Part shown: positions 24,402 through 32,349 of the stretch, one piece after another | Layout: every line of letters starts with the position of its first letter | How positions within the stretch are numbered: position 1 is the first letter of the stretch | Virus record (IMG/VR): IMGVR_UViG_3300036766_000374 | Coordinates: 1 to 33,626 of that record | DNA from: a virus | Length of the DNA: 33,626 nucleotides | Strand: one strand, 5' to 3' | Notes under the pieces: generated by a model | The model's database searches: none | What the model saw: only the letters and a program-made list of their open reading frames with translations | What the model was told of the DNA's origin: nothing | Position numbers and translations under genes: made by a program

Positions 24402-26932
24402 TGGTAGTAATAGATTTACAAGGTTATATAAATCTTCACCTATTTGCCGACCGCCCTATCTTCTCTATAAAGGCTGTCGATTTTGAAGGTGATCAGGCTA
24501 TACTTCCAGAAGGGAAACATCTTCGTCTCATTAATTGTAAGGTTAAAACTTTGATAATTAATGGTGGTAAATCTGCAGTAGTTCTCCAGAAAACTACTGT
24601 TGATAATCTGATTGTAAATCCTGGCACTTTGTTGGAATGTACTAGTGACTGTACATTTCAGAAAGTATCTATCCAGGGGTCAAGAATAAACATGTCGTTT
24701 AAATCTGCTAATGAAATACTTGTAGCACAAACAACAGGGTTTATTTATGATTGTCCCTCAATTAATAAGTTTACTATCAATGATAGTAGTGTATTGGATT
24801 TTGTCAATGTTGAAAAGATTAAAACATTAACTGTTTCAGCTTCCACACTAAGATCGACAGATATAAAAATAACTGATATTAAAGACATTAAAAATTCAGA
24901 CATTACTATTACAGGAATGGAGGTTGAAACAATTCATAATGTTGCTAATAGTAGGTTAAAACTCTATAATACTCTAATTAATAATTTTATTGGTATCATA
25001 TCAAATAGTATCATCAGATTTCAAGATAGTGAAATAGAAAAATTTGATGGAAGCATCACAAAGGATTCTGAAATAACTTCGAAGAATAATTCATATTTAA
25101 AGGGTATTGGTACTACTATTACAGATTCAACTTTCTATTCAAATAAGGATGAGATAAAGTTATCAATATCTGTCTCTTCAATTGATAATTCAAAGATTCT
25201 CTTCAAGAATGGAAAATTCTCAGCATCAAGTACTTTTGCTTCTTCATTAAAAGATTCAACACTTGATATTAGGGATATGGACGATTTTTCGTCCTCAGCT
25301 GTTTTTATAGATTCTTGTGATGCAAGTTTAGTGTCAATTGAAAATTTAGATTTTTCAGGATTGTCAGAATCTTTCTGTGCAACAATTACGAGTTCAAGAT
25401 TAACTTTCGATATTGTTTCCAACATAAATACAAGTGGAAGTTTTATATTAAGTGCCTCCAATGGCACTATGGTAAGGTTTATTAATTGTGAAAACTTTGC
25501 TCCAATTAATTCAATAATTGATACAGTATCAGATTCTGATATTACTTTTAATAAAGTTACCAATGTTGAACCAGGTAACACTATGATTGGTAGTTTGTTT
25601 AACAGCACTTTTGTTGCCACTATGTTAAAGAATTGTCAGCCAACAAACTTTTTTAATACTACAAGTAATTGTGACATACATATTACTGATAGTGATGTTA
25701 AGTGCACTGGTTTAACTATTACCTCTTCAGCCATTGAATTATTGTTTTCCTCTTTAGAAGTTACAAATTTGTCTTTGGGTCCAACTGTCACTGGAAAGAT
25801 AATAAATTCCAAGGTTAAGGGGATTAATTGCACATTTGAAAACTCTTCAATAATTATAGAAAGAAGTGTCCTTGATTATACCAATCATAGCTATATTGAT
25901 GGTTCAGCTATTAGATATGACTCTGCTGATAACATAAATTGTACTAGTCTCACTATAAGTGACTCCTATTTTAGGTATGTCGGTGGCGTTTTTACAGTTA
26001 CAGGTAATTCAACAATTGAAGGATCAAATATTGAAGGTATAAAACTGAATCTTAAAGGCACAGTTTCTGTAGATGATGCTTCCATTATTGCCTCAGGTTC
26101 CTCTGTAGATGCAAGTAATCTTACTGTGAAAAAAACTTTGTTAAAGTGTCCTTCAATACAAGGAACAACTGCAACCCTTGAAAGGGTTAATGTAATTGGA
26201 ACACTAAAGAGTAGCACTTTGACAGCTAAGTTTACAAATGGTCAGGAATTGCAACTTACAGGGGTTAGTACTTTAGACTATATTAGTTTCCACAAAATAA
26301 TTGCTGAGGATACTCTAAAAGTCTATTATGGGTTTATTGGAGGTATTGATGGTTCTGATGTTTCAACTGTTTGCTCTAATATTGGGGTATGTAAAGCATC
26401 AGATCATGGAGTTGTTCAAAGAAGTTTTATTGGATACCTTGAAGGGAAACCTGATACAGCTGAAAGTGTGATTTGTAATACCAATATTACATCCGGAACT
26501 GCTCAAAATATTATTGTTTGTAAAGGTGCTGGATTAGATAATGTCGCTAATAGTATAATTCTTGGAACTAACATTACTGGGGGAGCTACTGGTTGTGTGT
26601 TAGCTAATTGTTCTGTATCCCAGTCAAGCTACTCTTTGATTGTTTACCCTAATAGTGGAGTTGGAACTTATAATGGTTGTTTTTCTGTAGGTGTTCCAGA
26701 TCCAAGTGGAGATTACACTCGTAGTGTAATACATTGCTCTGATAGTTATTCTGGTACTTATGCAAATTGTGCTTCTTTATGTAGTATTCCTATCCAACCA
26801 ACTGTTGCTGGTATAATAAATTTAATAGAAACAAGTATTGGTGCTAAAGATGGTATTAATTTTTACTCTGTAGGTGAACAAGTTCATTATGCTCATGTGA
26901 CGCCTGCAATGTCATGTAGCTGTTGCATATAG
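24401..26932 (+). CDS. Giant beta-solenoid protein with Cys-rich end
   Basis: Start ATG 24401 overlaps the previous stop; 843 residues. The body (about residues 10-680) repeats short strand-turn units rich in Ser, Asn, Asp, Thr and Ile (LINCKVKTLIING, SIDNSKILFKNGKFS, SDITFNKVTNV) with a period near 20, as in right-handed beta-helices. From residue about 665 the sequence changes to Gly/Cys-rich (NIGVC, VICNTNI, GCVLANCSVS, VIHCSDS), ending in MSCSCCI. Between spike and gp25-like genes, it may be a baseplate-borne receptor-binding or enzymatic solenoid. No catalytic motif is recognised. Confidence 0.7.
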   Translation: MVVIDLQGYINLHLFADRPIFSIKAVDFEGDQAILPEGKHLRLINCKVKTLIINGGKSAVVLQKTTVDNLIVNPGTLLECTSDCTFQKVSIQGSRINMSFKSANEILVAQTTGFIYDCPSINKFTINDSSVLDFVNVEKIKTLTVSASTLRSTDIKITDIKDIKNSDITITGMEVETIHNVANSRLKLYNTLINNFIGIISNSIIRFQDSEIEKFDGSITKDSEITSKNNSYLKGIGTTITDSTFYSNKDEIKLSISVSSIDNSKILFKNGKFSASSTFASSLKDSTLDIRDMDDFSSSAVFIDSCDASLVSIENLDFSGLSESFCATITSSRLTFDIVSNINTSGSFILSASNGTMVRFINCENFAPINSIIDTVSDSDITFNKVTNVEPGNTMIGSLFNSTFVATMLKNCQPTNFFNTTSNCDIHITDSDVKCTGLTITSSAIELLFSSLEVTNLSLGPTVTGKIINSKVKGINCTFENSSIIIERSVLDYTNHSYIDGSAIRYDSADNINCTSLTISDSYFRYVGGVFTVTGNSTIEGSNIEGIKLNLKGTVSVDDASIIASGSSVDASNLTVKKTLLKCPSIQGTTATLERVNVIGTLKSSTLTAKFTNGQELQLTGVSTLDYISFHKIIAEDTLKVYYGFIGGIDGSDVSTVCSNIGVCKASDHGVVQRSFIGYLEGKPDTAESVICNTNITSGTAQNIIVCKGAGLDNVANSIILGTNITGGATGCVLANCSVSQSSYSLIVYPNSGVGTYNGCFSVGVPDPSGDYTRSVIHCSDSYSGTYANCASLCSIPIQPTVAGIINLIETSIGAKDGINFYSVGEQVHYAHVTPAMSCSCCI

Positions 26933-26940
26933 GAGATTAA

Positions 26941-27348
26941 ATGAGTACAAATAAGTTTATTGAAAAGTTGATTGGTACCGGATGGGTAGACCCTATAGAT
27001 ATTTCAGTAGGGAGCTATGAATCCCAACGAGGTATTCATGTTCTAGCAGATTCGATAAAGAGAGTTCTAACTACCAAGATTGGTGAAAGAGTTATGAGAC
27101 CAAAATTTGGGAGTGATCTGTGGAAAATACTTTTTAGTCCTTTAAATGATATGATTATTGTTCAGTTAAAACTTGCTACTATAAGTGCTTTACAGCAGTG
27201 GGAACCAAGAGTCGAACTATTGGCTTTTGAGATAGAGGAAATGCAACAAGCAAAGCAACTTAATATGATATTGAATTATAAAATAGTTGGAACAGGGACA
27301 GTCTATAAACTAATTTATCCGATAATGTTAGACAAATATTTTACATAA
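26941..27348 (+). CDS. gp25-like baseplate wedge protein
   Basis: A 135-residue protein behind AGGAGAT. It has the gp25/GpW core: SQRGIHVLADSIKRVLTTKIGERVMRP (about residues 28-54), then FGSDLWKILFSPLND and a helix ending ALQQWEPRVEL. The E-R-x-M-R-P-x-F-G-(S/C) run is the conserved EPR-type core region of sheath-initiating wedge proteins. It sits directly before the gp6/J-like gene, as usual. Confidence 0.9.
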   Translation: MSTNKFIEKLIGTGWVDPIDISVGSYESQRGIHVLADSIKRVLTTKIGERVMRPKFGSDLWKILFSPLNDMIIVQLKLATISALQQWEPRVELLAFEIEEMQQAKQLNMILNYKIVGTGTVYKLIYPIMLDKYFT

Positions 27349-27358
27349 AGGGACGATG

Positions 27359-28786
27359 ATGAATCCTATAATGATACAACCAATAAATTATTCAAACAGA
27401 TCCTGGAATGATATTGTAACAGACTCGGTAGCTAAATTACAAATTCTAAATCCGGAATGGACCAATACAGCAATTACTGATTTAGGTATAACACTTATTG
27501 AGTTAGTTGCTTACATAGCTGATATAAATAATTTCTATATTGATAAGATGGTTAATGAGTCTTATGTTGGAACAGCACTCCAAAGAAGATCCCTGTTACG
27601 GTTAGCTGAGCTTGTATGTTGGATTCCACCCAATTCAGAGCCTTCAACAACTGTTATTACCTTTCGATCTTCAACTCCATTAGCAGGATCAGTTGCAATA
27701 CCTGCAGGGACTGATGTCTCAACTCAAAATCAAAACACTAACTTAAATTTCTACACAACCGATGATGTTCTTCTTGGGCCAAGTGGTGGTAGTGTTTCAG
27801 TCCCTATTATTCAAGGTTCTCGATTTATGTATAGGGTTACAGCAACAGGGTTTAGGGAATACCCAATACCTGATGTAAATGTAAGTTCAAACATTGACAA
27901 TATTTCAGTAACCGTTGATGATGTAGAGTGGACGTTTGTTAAGTCTTTTAATGAATCAACAAATACTGACTTACATTACACAGTTAGAGTTAATGAAGAT
28001 TATAATGTTATAATTGTCTTCGGTGATGGATACTATGGTCGTAAGCCAATACATTCAACAATATTGATATACTATAATACTAACAATGGATTATCAGGAA
28101 ATGTTTCTCCAAACATTATCAACTCTGTTGTGTTTGGTCTTCAAGACCAATTTGGTAATAATGTAAATCTTGTTGCAGCTAACCAAGAGGCTGCTGTTGG
28201 TGGAAATGATCCATTATCAGTCGACGCACTGAGATACGTTATAAAGACTCTTTATACGATGCAAGATAGGGCAGTGTACAAAGAGGACATTGAAGGTATT
28301 ATGATGTCAAGTGGATTTGTTCGTCAGGTCAGATGTTATGATGTTCGTGATGATAGAACTATTGGTTACTATATGGTTGAAGTTTATGTCTTGGTTGATG
28401 GTGGCTTGAATGCATCACTTTACAATTCTTTAGCAGCTCTAATTGAAAAATACAAATACATGACTCTTTGGTATAAAATCTATGATGTCACTGCAGTTCT
28501 TATTCAGATAGATTGTGCAGTAAAAGTTCTCCCGAATTTCTCATTCTCAAGTGTCAATTCTGGTATTGTTGGTACTATGAGTAAATACTTCTCCCCAGAA
28601 TCTTTTAAGTCGGGAGAAGGACTCTTGATTAACCAAGATATTAACTACTCCGAAATAGTTGGCTTGATCAATCAAGTTCTTGGGGTTGACTATATAAATG
28701 TCAAACTGAATAGTGACATACAAAATGTCACTATAGGTACTGGCCAAATTGCTATTTTAAATGTTCTAAACATTACTCAACTCTAA
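27359..28786 (+). CDS. gp6/J-like baseplate wedge protein
   Basis: Two ATGs stand side by side; 27359 is five bases from AAAGGGA and gives 475 residues (27356 is the alternative). Conserved traits of baseplate J are seen: WTNTAITDLGITLIELVAYIAD (about 36-57), IDKMVNESYVGTALQRRSLLRLAEL, PAGTDVSTQ, FGDGYYGRKP and, near residue 285, GGNDPLSVDALRYVIK, ending in a domain with DINYSEIVGLINQVLGV. It forms the ring of wedges around the hub. Confidence 0.9.
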   Translation: MNPIMIQPINYSNRSWNDIVTDSVAKLQILNPEWTNTAITDLGITLIELVAYIADINNFYIDKMVNESYVGTALQRRSLLRLAELVCWIPPNSEPSTTVITFRSSTPLAGSVAIPAGTDVSTQNQNTNLNFYTTDDVLLGPSGGSVSVPIIQGSRFMYRVTATGFREYPIPDVNVSSNIDNISVTVDDVEWTFVKSFNESTNTDLHYTVRVNEDYNVIIVFGDGYYGRKPIHSTILIYYNTNNGLSGNVSPNIINSVVFGLQDQFGNNVNLVAANQEAAVGGNDPLSVDALRYVIKTLYTMQDRAVYKEDIEGIMMSSGFVRQVRCYDVRDDRTIGYYMVEVYVLVDGGLNASLYNSLAALIEKYKYMTLWYKIYDVTAVLIQIDCAVKVLPNFSFSSVNSGIVGTMSKYFSPESFKSGEGLLINQDINYSEIVGLINQVLGVDYINVKLNSDIQNVTIGTGQIAILNVLNITQL

Positions 28787-28791
28787 TTCTA

Positions 28792-29049
28792 ATGTTTATT
28801 ATTTATAACCCATTTGTAATGGCTTACCAAGAACTAAATCTTGAACTATTTAGGGAACTGGAGTTGGAACTTGAAGAAGTTAAAGCAAAATTTATAAATA
28901 AATACAATCTTAAGAGAGAATCGTCAAAAGTAAAGATGAGAAATGTAACTACGATAAGGAGGAAATTTAAGGATGTTACTCTAGGTGAAGTGTTAATATT
29001 AGAAAAAACCATAAATAATGCAAAGGTGAAATCCCCAGAGTTATTTTAA
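28792..29049 (+). CDS. Small two-repeat protein, copy A
   Basis: An 85-residue protein starting six bases after the baseplate J stop, without a clear ribosome site; coupling is likely. It has two units of about 40 residues. The first begins YNPFVMAYQE, the second RRKFKDVTLGEVLILEK and ends KSPELF. Both match the two units of the next gene (NPFxxAFQE, then L-x-D-A-x-x-L-E). The start is kept because it aligns with the neighbour's N-terminus. Function unknown. Confidence 0.65.
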   Translation: MFIIYNPFVMAYQELNLELFRELELELEEVKAKFINKYNLKRESSKVKMRNVTTIRRKFKDVTLGEVLILEKTINNAKVKSPELF

Positions 29050-29062
29050 TAGGAGGTACATG

Positions 29063-29317
29063 ATGGTAGTTGTATATAACCCATTCAAGAAGGCATTTCA
29101 AGAAGTAGCTGTAGCTGATGCAGTGGCACTTGAGAATTCTCTCAGTGAAGGTAAATCAAAATATAATGCTATATTTTCTTCAGGTGTTCTAACTAATAAA
29201 CTTGTTCTTCGTAATCCGTTCAAGGCAGCATTTCAAGAAATTACTTTAGGTGATGCTCAATTGCTTGAGCAGTCAATAATCAAAGCAAAAACTCAGCATC
29301 CTGAGTTATTTAATTAA
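29063..29317 (+). CDS. Small two-repeat protein, copy B
   Basis: ATG 29063 is six bases after AGGAGG (29060 is the alternative); 84 residues. Two tandem units: VYNPFKKAFQEVAVADAVAL and RNPFKAAFQEITLGDAQLLE, the latter ending QHPELFN. The units are more alike than those in copy A, so copy A has diverged more. A small repeat protein between wedge and fibre genes could be a fibre-linking piece, but this is a guess. Confidence 0.75.
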   Translation: MVVVYNPFKKAFQEVAVADAVALENSLSEGKSKYNAIFSSGVLTNKLVLRNPFKAAFQEITLGDAQLLEQSIIKAKTQHPELFN

Positions 29318-29347
29318 TTATTTATACAATATAAGGAGAAAATTACA

Positions 29348-29848
29348 ATGTCATTCAATAAATGTGCTCAAGATGGTTCAAGGGAACATGCAGTATGGTC
29401 AATCCGTAAGTTTGCCAGTGAGGAAGCTCACAAGACTGGTGTATGTTATGAGGATAAGGTAATTGATGGTAATATTCTTCTTAACGAGGGTATTAACCAG
29501 CTTTGGACTATCTTATGTTCTTCAGGTGGTACAAAGTTTGATAACTCAAATGCATTCTTAGCAGTTGGTGATGATACAACTTCTGAAAATGCTTCTCAGA
29601 CTGGTCTTATTGGTACTAATAAATTCTACAAGGCTGTTGATGTTGGTTACCCTACATTTGGTACAAGTCAAAAAGCAACTTGGGTTTGTACTTATATTGG
29701 TACTGAAGCCAATTTTGGATGGCAGGAGTTTTCAGTAGCTAATGGTAACTCAAACTCTGCTACAAATCTCAATCGTAAAGTATCCAATCAAGGAACTAAA
29801 ACTAGTGGTCAGGTATGGGAATTAACACTTGAGATAACTTTATCATAA
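29348..29848 (+). CDS. Phage structural protein, tail-region type
   Basis: A 166-residue protein behind AAGGAGA. The pattern, GNILLNEGINQLWTIL, FDNSNAFLAVGDDTT, YPTFGTSQKATWVCTY, then EANFGWQEFSVAN, LNRKVSNQGTKTSGQVW, is one I associate with small beta-rich structural proteins found beside phage fibre genes. No exact family name is claimed. Confidence 0.65.
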   Translation: MSFNKCAQDGSREHAVWSIRKFASEEAHKTGVCYEDKVIDGNILLNEGINQLWTILCSSGGTKFDNSNAFLAVGDDTTSENASQTGLIGTNKFYKAVDVGYPTFGTSQKATWVCTYIGTEANFGWQEFSVANGNSNSATNLNRKVSNQGTKTSGQVWELTLEITLS

Positions 29849-29871
29849 ATATATTACATGAGGATTACGTA

Positions 29872-30336
29872 ATGAAAAGTAGATTAAGTGAGAGATTAAA
29901 CATGAGCAACTATGGTACTGATTACATCAGGCTTATGAGATATTACAATCAGATGGAAACTTCTATTTCTGATAAGAAAGTGAGAGTTTATAGATTTAAG
30001 TCTGTCGAAGACAGAAAAGTATTCAAAGAACTTATTAACAGACTCTTTAATGAGAATGGTGGAACAGAGTCGAGAGGTTCCAAGTTAATTCCTATTATAA
30101 GAAACGAGTTTAAGATTGGATCTTTCACTTGTGATATAATTGAAACTCTTTGTATCGAGAAAACTTCTAAGGATGTCCCTTTTGGTTATGCTGATATAAG
30201 GATCAACCCGATGGAATTAACTGGTGAAGAACTTAAATCAAGATATAAGTCCAGAGTTATGTTCTCAGAAGCTGGAATAGCACCACTATTGAGAGCTTCT
30301 AATCTAAGAAGTTATTTATCAAATAAAGTCAAGTAA
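29872..30336 (+). CDS. Hypothetical protein
   Basis: A 154-residue, charged alpha/beta protein after GAGGA. The first 30 residues are basic and helical (SRLSERLNMS); KVRVYRFKSVEDRKVFKELI (about 36-55) follows. No family recognised. A C-terminal stretch (RVMFSEAGIAPLLRASNLR) looks conserved in type but is unassigned. Confidence 0.65.
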   Translation: MKSRLSERLNMSNYGTDYIRLMRYYNQMETSISDKKVRVYRFKSVEDRKVFKELINRLFNENGGTESRGSKLIPIIRNEFKIGSFTCDIIETLCIEKTSKDVPFGYADIRINPMELTGEELKSRYKSRVMFSEAGIAPLLRASNLRSYLSNKVK

Positions 30337-30341
30337 AAATT

Positions 30342-30686
30342 ATGGGAGAGTCAAGTACTGTATCATATTTTCCAGGTGTATTGTTTACTTCAGGGGATAT
30401 TATTGCCGCTGATCTGTTTAAAGATGGAACACATCTTGGACTATTTAACATAGAAAGAGATACAATTAAAATTGAGCTTCCCCCAGAGGAAGTTGGAAGT
30501 TTTAATCTTGCTATCTGTATGTTTGCGTGTTCTTCTGATTTTAAAGACTGTATTGGTATAAATATTCTCAAGTTCCTTAAAATGACAGGGAAAAGTGGTC
30601 CTGTTACGTTAAATATCTTTGACACAGTTCAGCGGGTATCAATGTTTAAAGAGATACTTGATAAGTCAGATTTAGAAAGGAATTGA
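30342..30686 (+). CDS. Hypothetical protein
   Basis: A 114-residue protein starting five bases after the previous stop, probably translated by coupling. Beta-rich first half (VSYFPGVLFTSGDIIAADLF), then a helical end. No family recognised. It is followed by a 98-base gap that holds only the possible micro-gene at 30725. Confidence 0.6.
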   Translation: MGESSTVSYFPGVLFTSGDIIAADLFKDGTHLGLFNIERDTIKIELPPEEVGSFNLAICMFACSSDFKDCIGINILKFLKMTGKSGPVTLNIFDTVQRVSMFKEILDKSDLERN

Positions 30687-30724
30687 GGTATTTATAGTTT
30701 ATTGTTATTAATAAGGAAGATTTA

Positions 30725-30781
30725 GTGAACTCAAACGGTTCTATTAGTAAGTTGAAAAGACGAAAATTCTGGGAGGTTTGA
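30725..30781 (+). CDS. Possible 18-residue basic peptide
   Basis: GTG 30725 follows AAGGA (30713-30717) at a good distance and opens an 18-codon frame (NSNGSISKLKRRKFWEV after the start), ending in TGA at 30779. The GGGAGG site of the next gene lies inside its last codons, so it may act as a leader for coupling. Too short to trust without expression data. Confidence 0.25.
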   Translation: MNSNGSISKLKRRKFWEV

Positions 30782-30784
30782 AAA

Positions 30785-31078
30785 GTGGTTGTTCATAAAG
30801 TACCTTTAATGATGAACGATCCTCAGCTTTATAAAGAGGGTAAAACTAAAGCTATTGAGCAGGTTAGAGATGCATTACTTGCCAATTTTCCTAGATTAGC
30901 ACTTAAATTAATAAGTGCCATAGAAACTGGTGTAATAGCTAATTTCGAGATACTTGAAGCTCCTGATTCCAGAGCAATTTGTAGTCTTGTTGCTGATACA
31001 GATTTTAAGGATATAAGAATACTTGCAGACTTGAATACTCAAAAGTGGTATGTTTGGTCTACACGGCTGGGTTATTGA
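30785..31078 (+). CDS. Hypothetical protein, GTG start
   Basis: GTG 30785 is seven bases after GGGAGGT (30771-30777); 97 residues. It looks like a small alpha/beta protein: helix YKEGKTKAIEQVRDALLANF, then strands NFEILEAPDSRAICSLV and DIRILADLNTQKWYVW. No family recognised. Confidence 0.65.
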   Translation: MVVHKVPLMMNDPQLYKEGKTKAIEQVRDALLANFPRLALKLISAIETGVIANFEILEAPDSRAICSLVADTDFKDIRILADLNTQKWYVWSTRLGY

Positions 31079-31082
31079 CCAG

Positions 31083-31433
31083 ATGCATTTTCCAAGGACT
31101 AATTTTGTTTCTTCTTATGATAATGATGAATACACCGTCAATTTCCTTTGCCTTAGAGGAAAGGTCGAAGGTGGAAGACCTGTTTGTTATGAACTCCATG
31201 AGAAAGAGACTTTAATACCTCTTGATGTTATTGAGGTTATAAATAAACTTATAAGCAAAAATATGGCATTCATTGATGAAATTGATATGTCATTGAAGAA
31301 TACAAAGAAAACTGTGCTGAATTCCATGATTCAAGTAAGAACTAATTGGAAGACTAAGTTTGCTGAAGGTAATACTGTTAAGAAGTTTACGCTTCCGAAG
31401 CAATTTATTAGATTATTGGCACTAGGGGAATGA
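31083..31433 (+). CDS. Hypothetical protein
   Basis: ATG 31083, four bases after the previous stop, gives 116 residues; the frame extends to ATG 31050 inside the previous gene. Early strands (EYTVNFLCLRGKV) are followed by helices (IPLDVIEVINKLISK, DEIDMSLKNTKKTVLNSM) and a basic end. No family recognised. The gene is followed by the unusual non-coding segment at 31434. Confidence 0.6.
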   Translation: MHFPRTNFVSSYDNDEYTVNFLCLRGKVEGGRPVCYELHEKETLIPLDVIEVINKLISKNMAFIDEIDMSLKNTKKTVLNSMIQVRTNWKTKFAEGNTVKKFTLPKQFIRLLALGE

Positions 31434-31641
31434 ACAACCCCAAAGTTTAATATAAGTAACCCCCTTCCTTGTTAGGATTCCTACAGTAAGTTCCAGAAGA
31501 TCAAAGTGAGGCAAAGGGGGCCAGACCACTTTCAAAACTCCGTGTTGACTCCCACAGAGCGTAGAAGTAATGCTTTTGCAACCAGCCTTTAACCCATGTA
31601 GTTTAAGAGATGAATATATAATTTTAAATGGAGGCTTAAAG
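31434..31641 (+). ncRNA. Possible structured RNA or leader
   Basis: This 208-base gap is visibly richer in G+C than the rest of the window and holds no convincing + strand gene. Candidate pairings are CCCCCTT (31460-31466) with AAGGGGG (31514-31520), and AAAGTG (31503-31508) with CACTTT (31527-31532), which interleave as a pseudoknot. CTCCGTG (31538-31544) with CACAGAG (31553-31559), with one mismatch, is a further hairpin. It ends in the GGAGG site of the gene at 31642. I recognise no known riboswitch, tRNA or intron core. Confidence 0.3.
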
Positions 31642-31983
31642 ATGTCAGATTTAGAACAGATACTTGTTGGGCAAACTATCCAATCATTATATAAGAAAGA
31701 TAAAGACATATCTGAAGAGGCATTGCTTGTAGTTGAAGATTTTAAGACTGAACTAGCTCAGAATTTGGCTGCTGGTGGAAAGGCATTATTACAGGTACTC
31801 ACTAAAAACCCTGAAGCCCTTAATGCCATTCCAGACTTGATAGTGTTTTTTAATCAAGCTAAACAAAGTGCTCGTAACAAGGATTTTGCATTAATAGCTC
31901 TTGGAAAACCAACAAAAATTAGTTCTGCCAAAGGGAAAAACTTTCCACAAGGTCCATCTGCAACAGCTCCAGTGACAAATTAA
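31642..31983 (+). CDS. Hypothetical helical protein
   Basis: ATG 31642 is chosen for its GGAGG site (31630-31634), giving 113 residues; the frame extends 24 codons upstream into the non-coding segment. Residues 1-85 are helical (QILVGQTIQSLYKKDKDI, LAQNLAAGGKALLQVLTKNP), followed by a Pro/Ala/Lys tail. It precedes a membrane-protein gene. No family recognised. Confidence 0.65.
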   Translation: MSDLEQILVGQTIQSLYKKDKDISEEALLVVEDFKTELAQNLAAGGKALLQVLTKNPEALNAIPDLIVFFNQAKQSARNKDFALIALGKPTKISSAKGKNFPQGPSATAPVTN

Positions 31984-32001
31984 TAGCATATTCAAGAAGA
32001 T

Positions 32002-32349
32002 ATGTGTCAATTAACATTAGTCAAGTTGTTCACTCTTTTAATCAAAGGGCGATCTCTGAAAAAAGCATATTTGAAAATATCGAGAAAGATACTTACAGAT
32101 AGTTTGAAAGATTGGTGGAATGGTGATAAATCTCTGGATTCATTATTTTACTATCTTTGTAAAGCATCTGTTGAGAATGAGATTTTTAGTGAAAATTGGA
32201 TAGAAGATATGAAAATTAATCATAAAAAATTATATAAAGAGTCTCTTGAAATTTCAAGAGACCTCATGACAGGTAAGTTTCTACTAGAAGTCCTTATTAT
32301 TTTAATTCTATTAACTCTTGTTATAGAATATGTGTGGAAATTCATCTAG
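32002..32349 (+). CDS. Small protein with one C-terminal membrane segment
   Basis: A 115-residue protein with AAGAAG before ATG 32002. Residues 1-90 are charged and helical; residues 93-112 (FLLEVLIILILLTLVIEYVW) form one clear membrane helix at the extreme C-terminus. A tail-anchored topology fits an inner-membrane lysis accessory or injection-related protein. Canonical holins usually have the membrane part nearer the N-terminus, so holin is only one option. The fibre gene starts at the next base after its TAG. Confidence 0.6.
   Translation: MCQLTLVKLFTLLIKGRSLKKAYLKISRKILTDSLKDWWNGDKSLDSLFYYLCKASVENEIFSENWIEDMKINHKKLYKESLEISRDLMTGKFLLEVLIILILLTLVIEYVWKFI

Noticed and set aside
24401-26932. 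Diversity-generating retroelement target in the solenoid or fibre genes
   Set aside because: No reverse transcriptase, template repeat or adenine-biased variable copy is visible in the window.
31422-31709. 95-codon minus-strand frame over the non-coding segment
   Set aside because: All supported genes are on the + strand; the product has no recognisable pattern and covers the starts and ends of + strand genes.
32002-32349. Calling this gene a holin
   Set aside because: Only one membrane helix at the extreme C-terminus and no adjacent endolysin; the name would go beyond the evidence.
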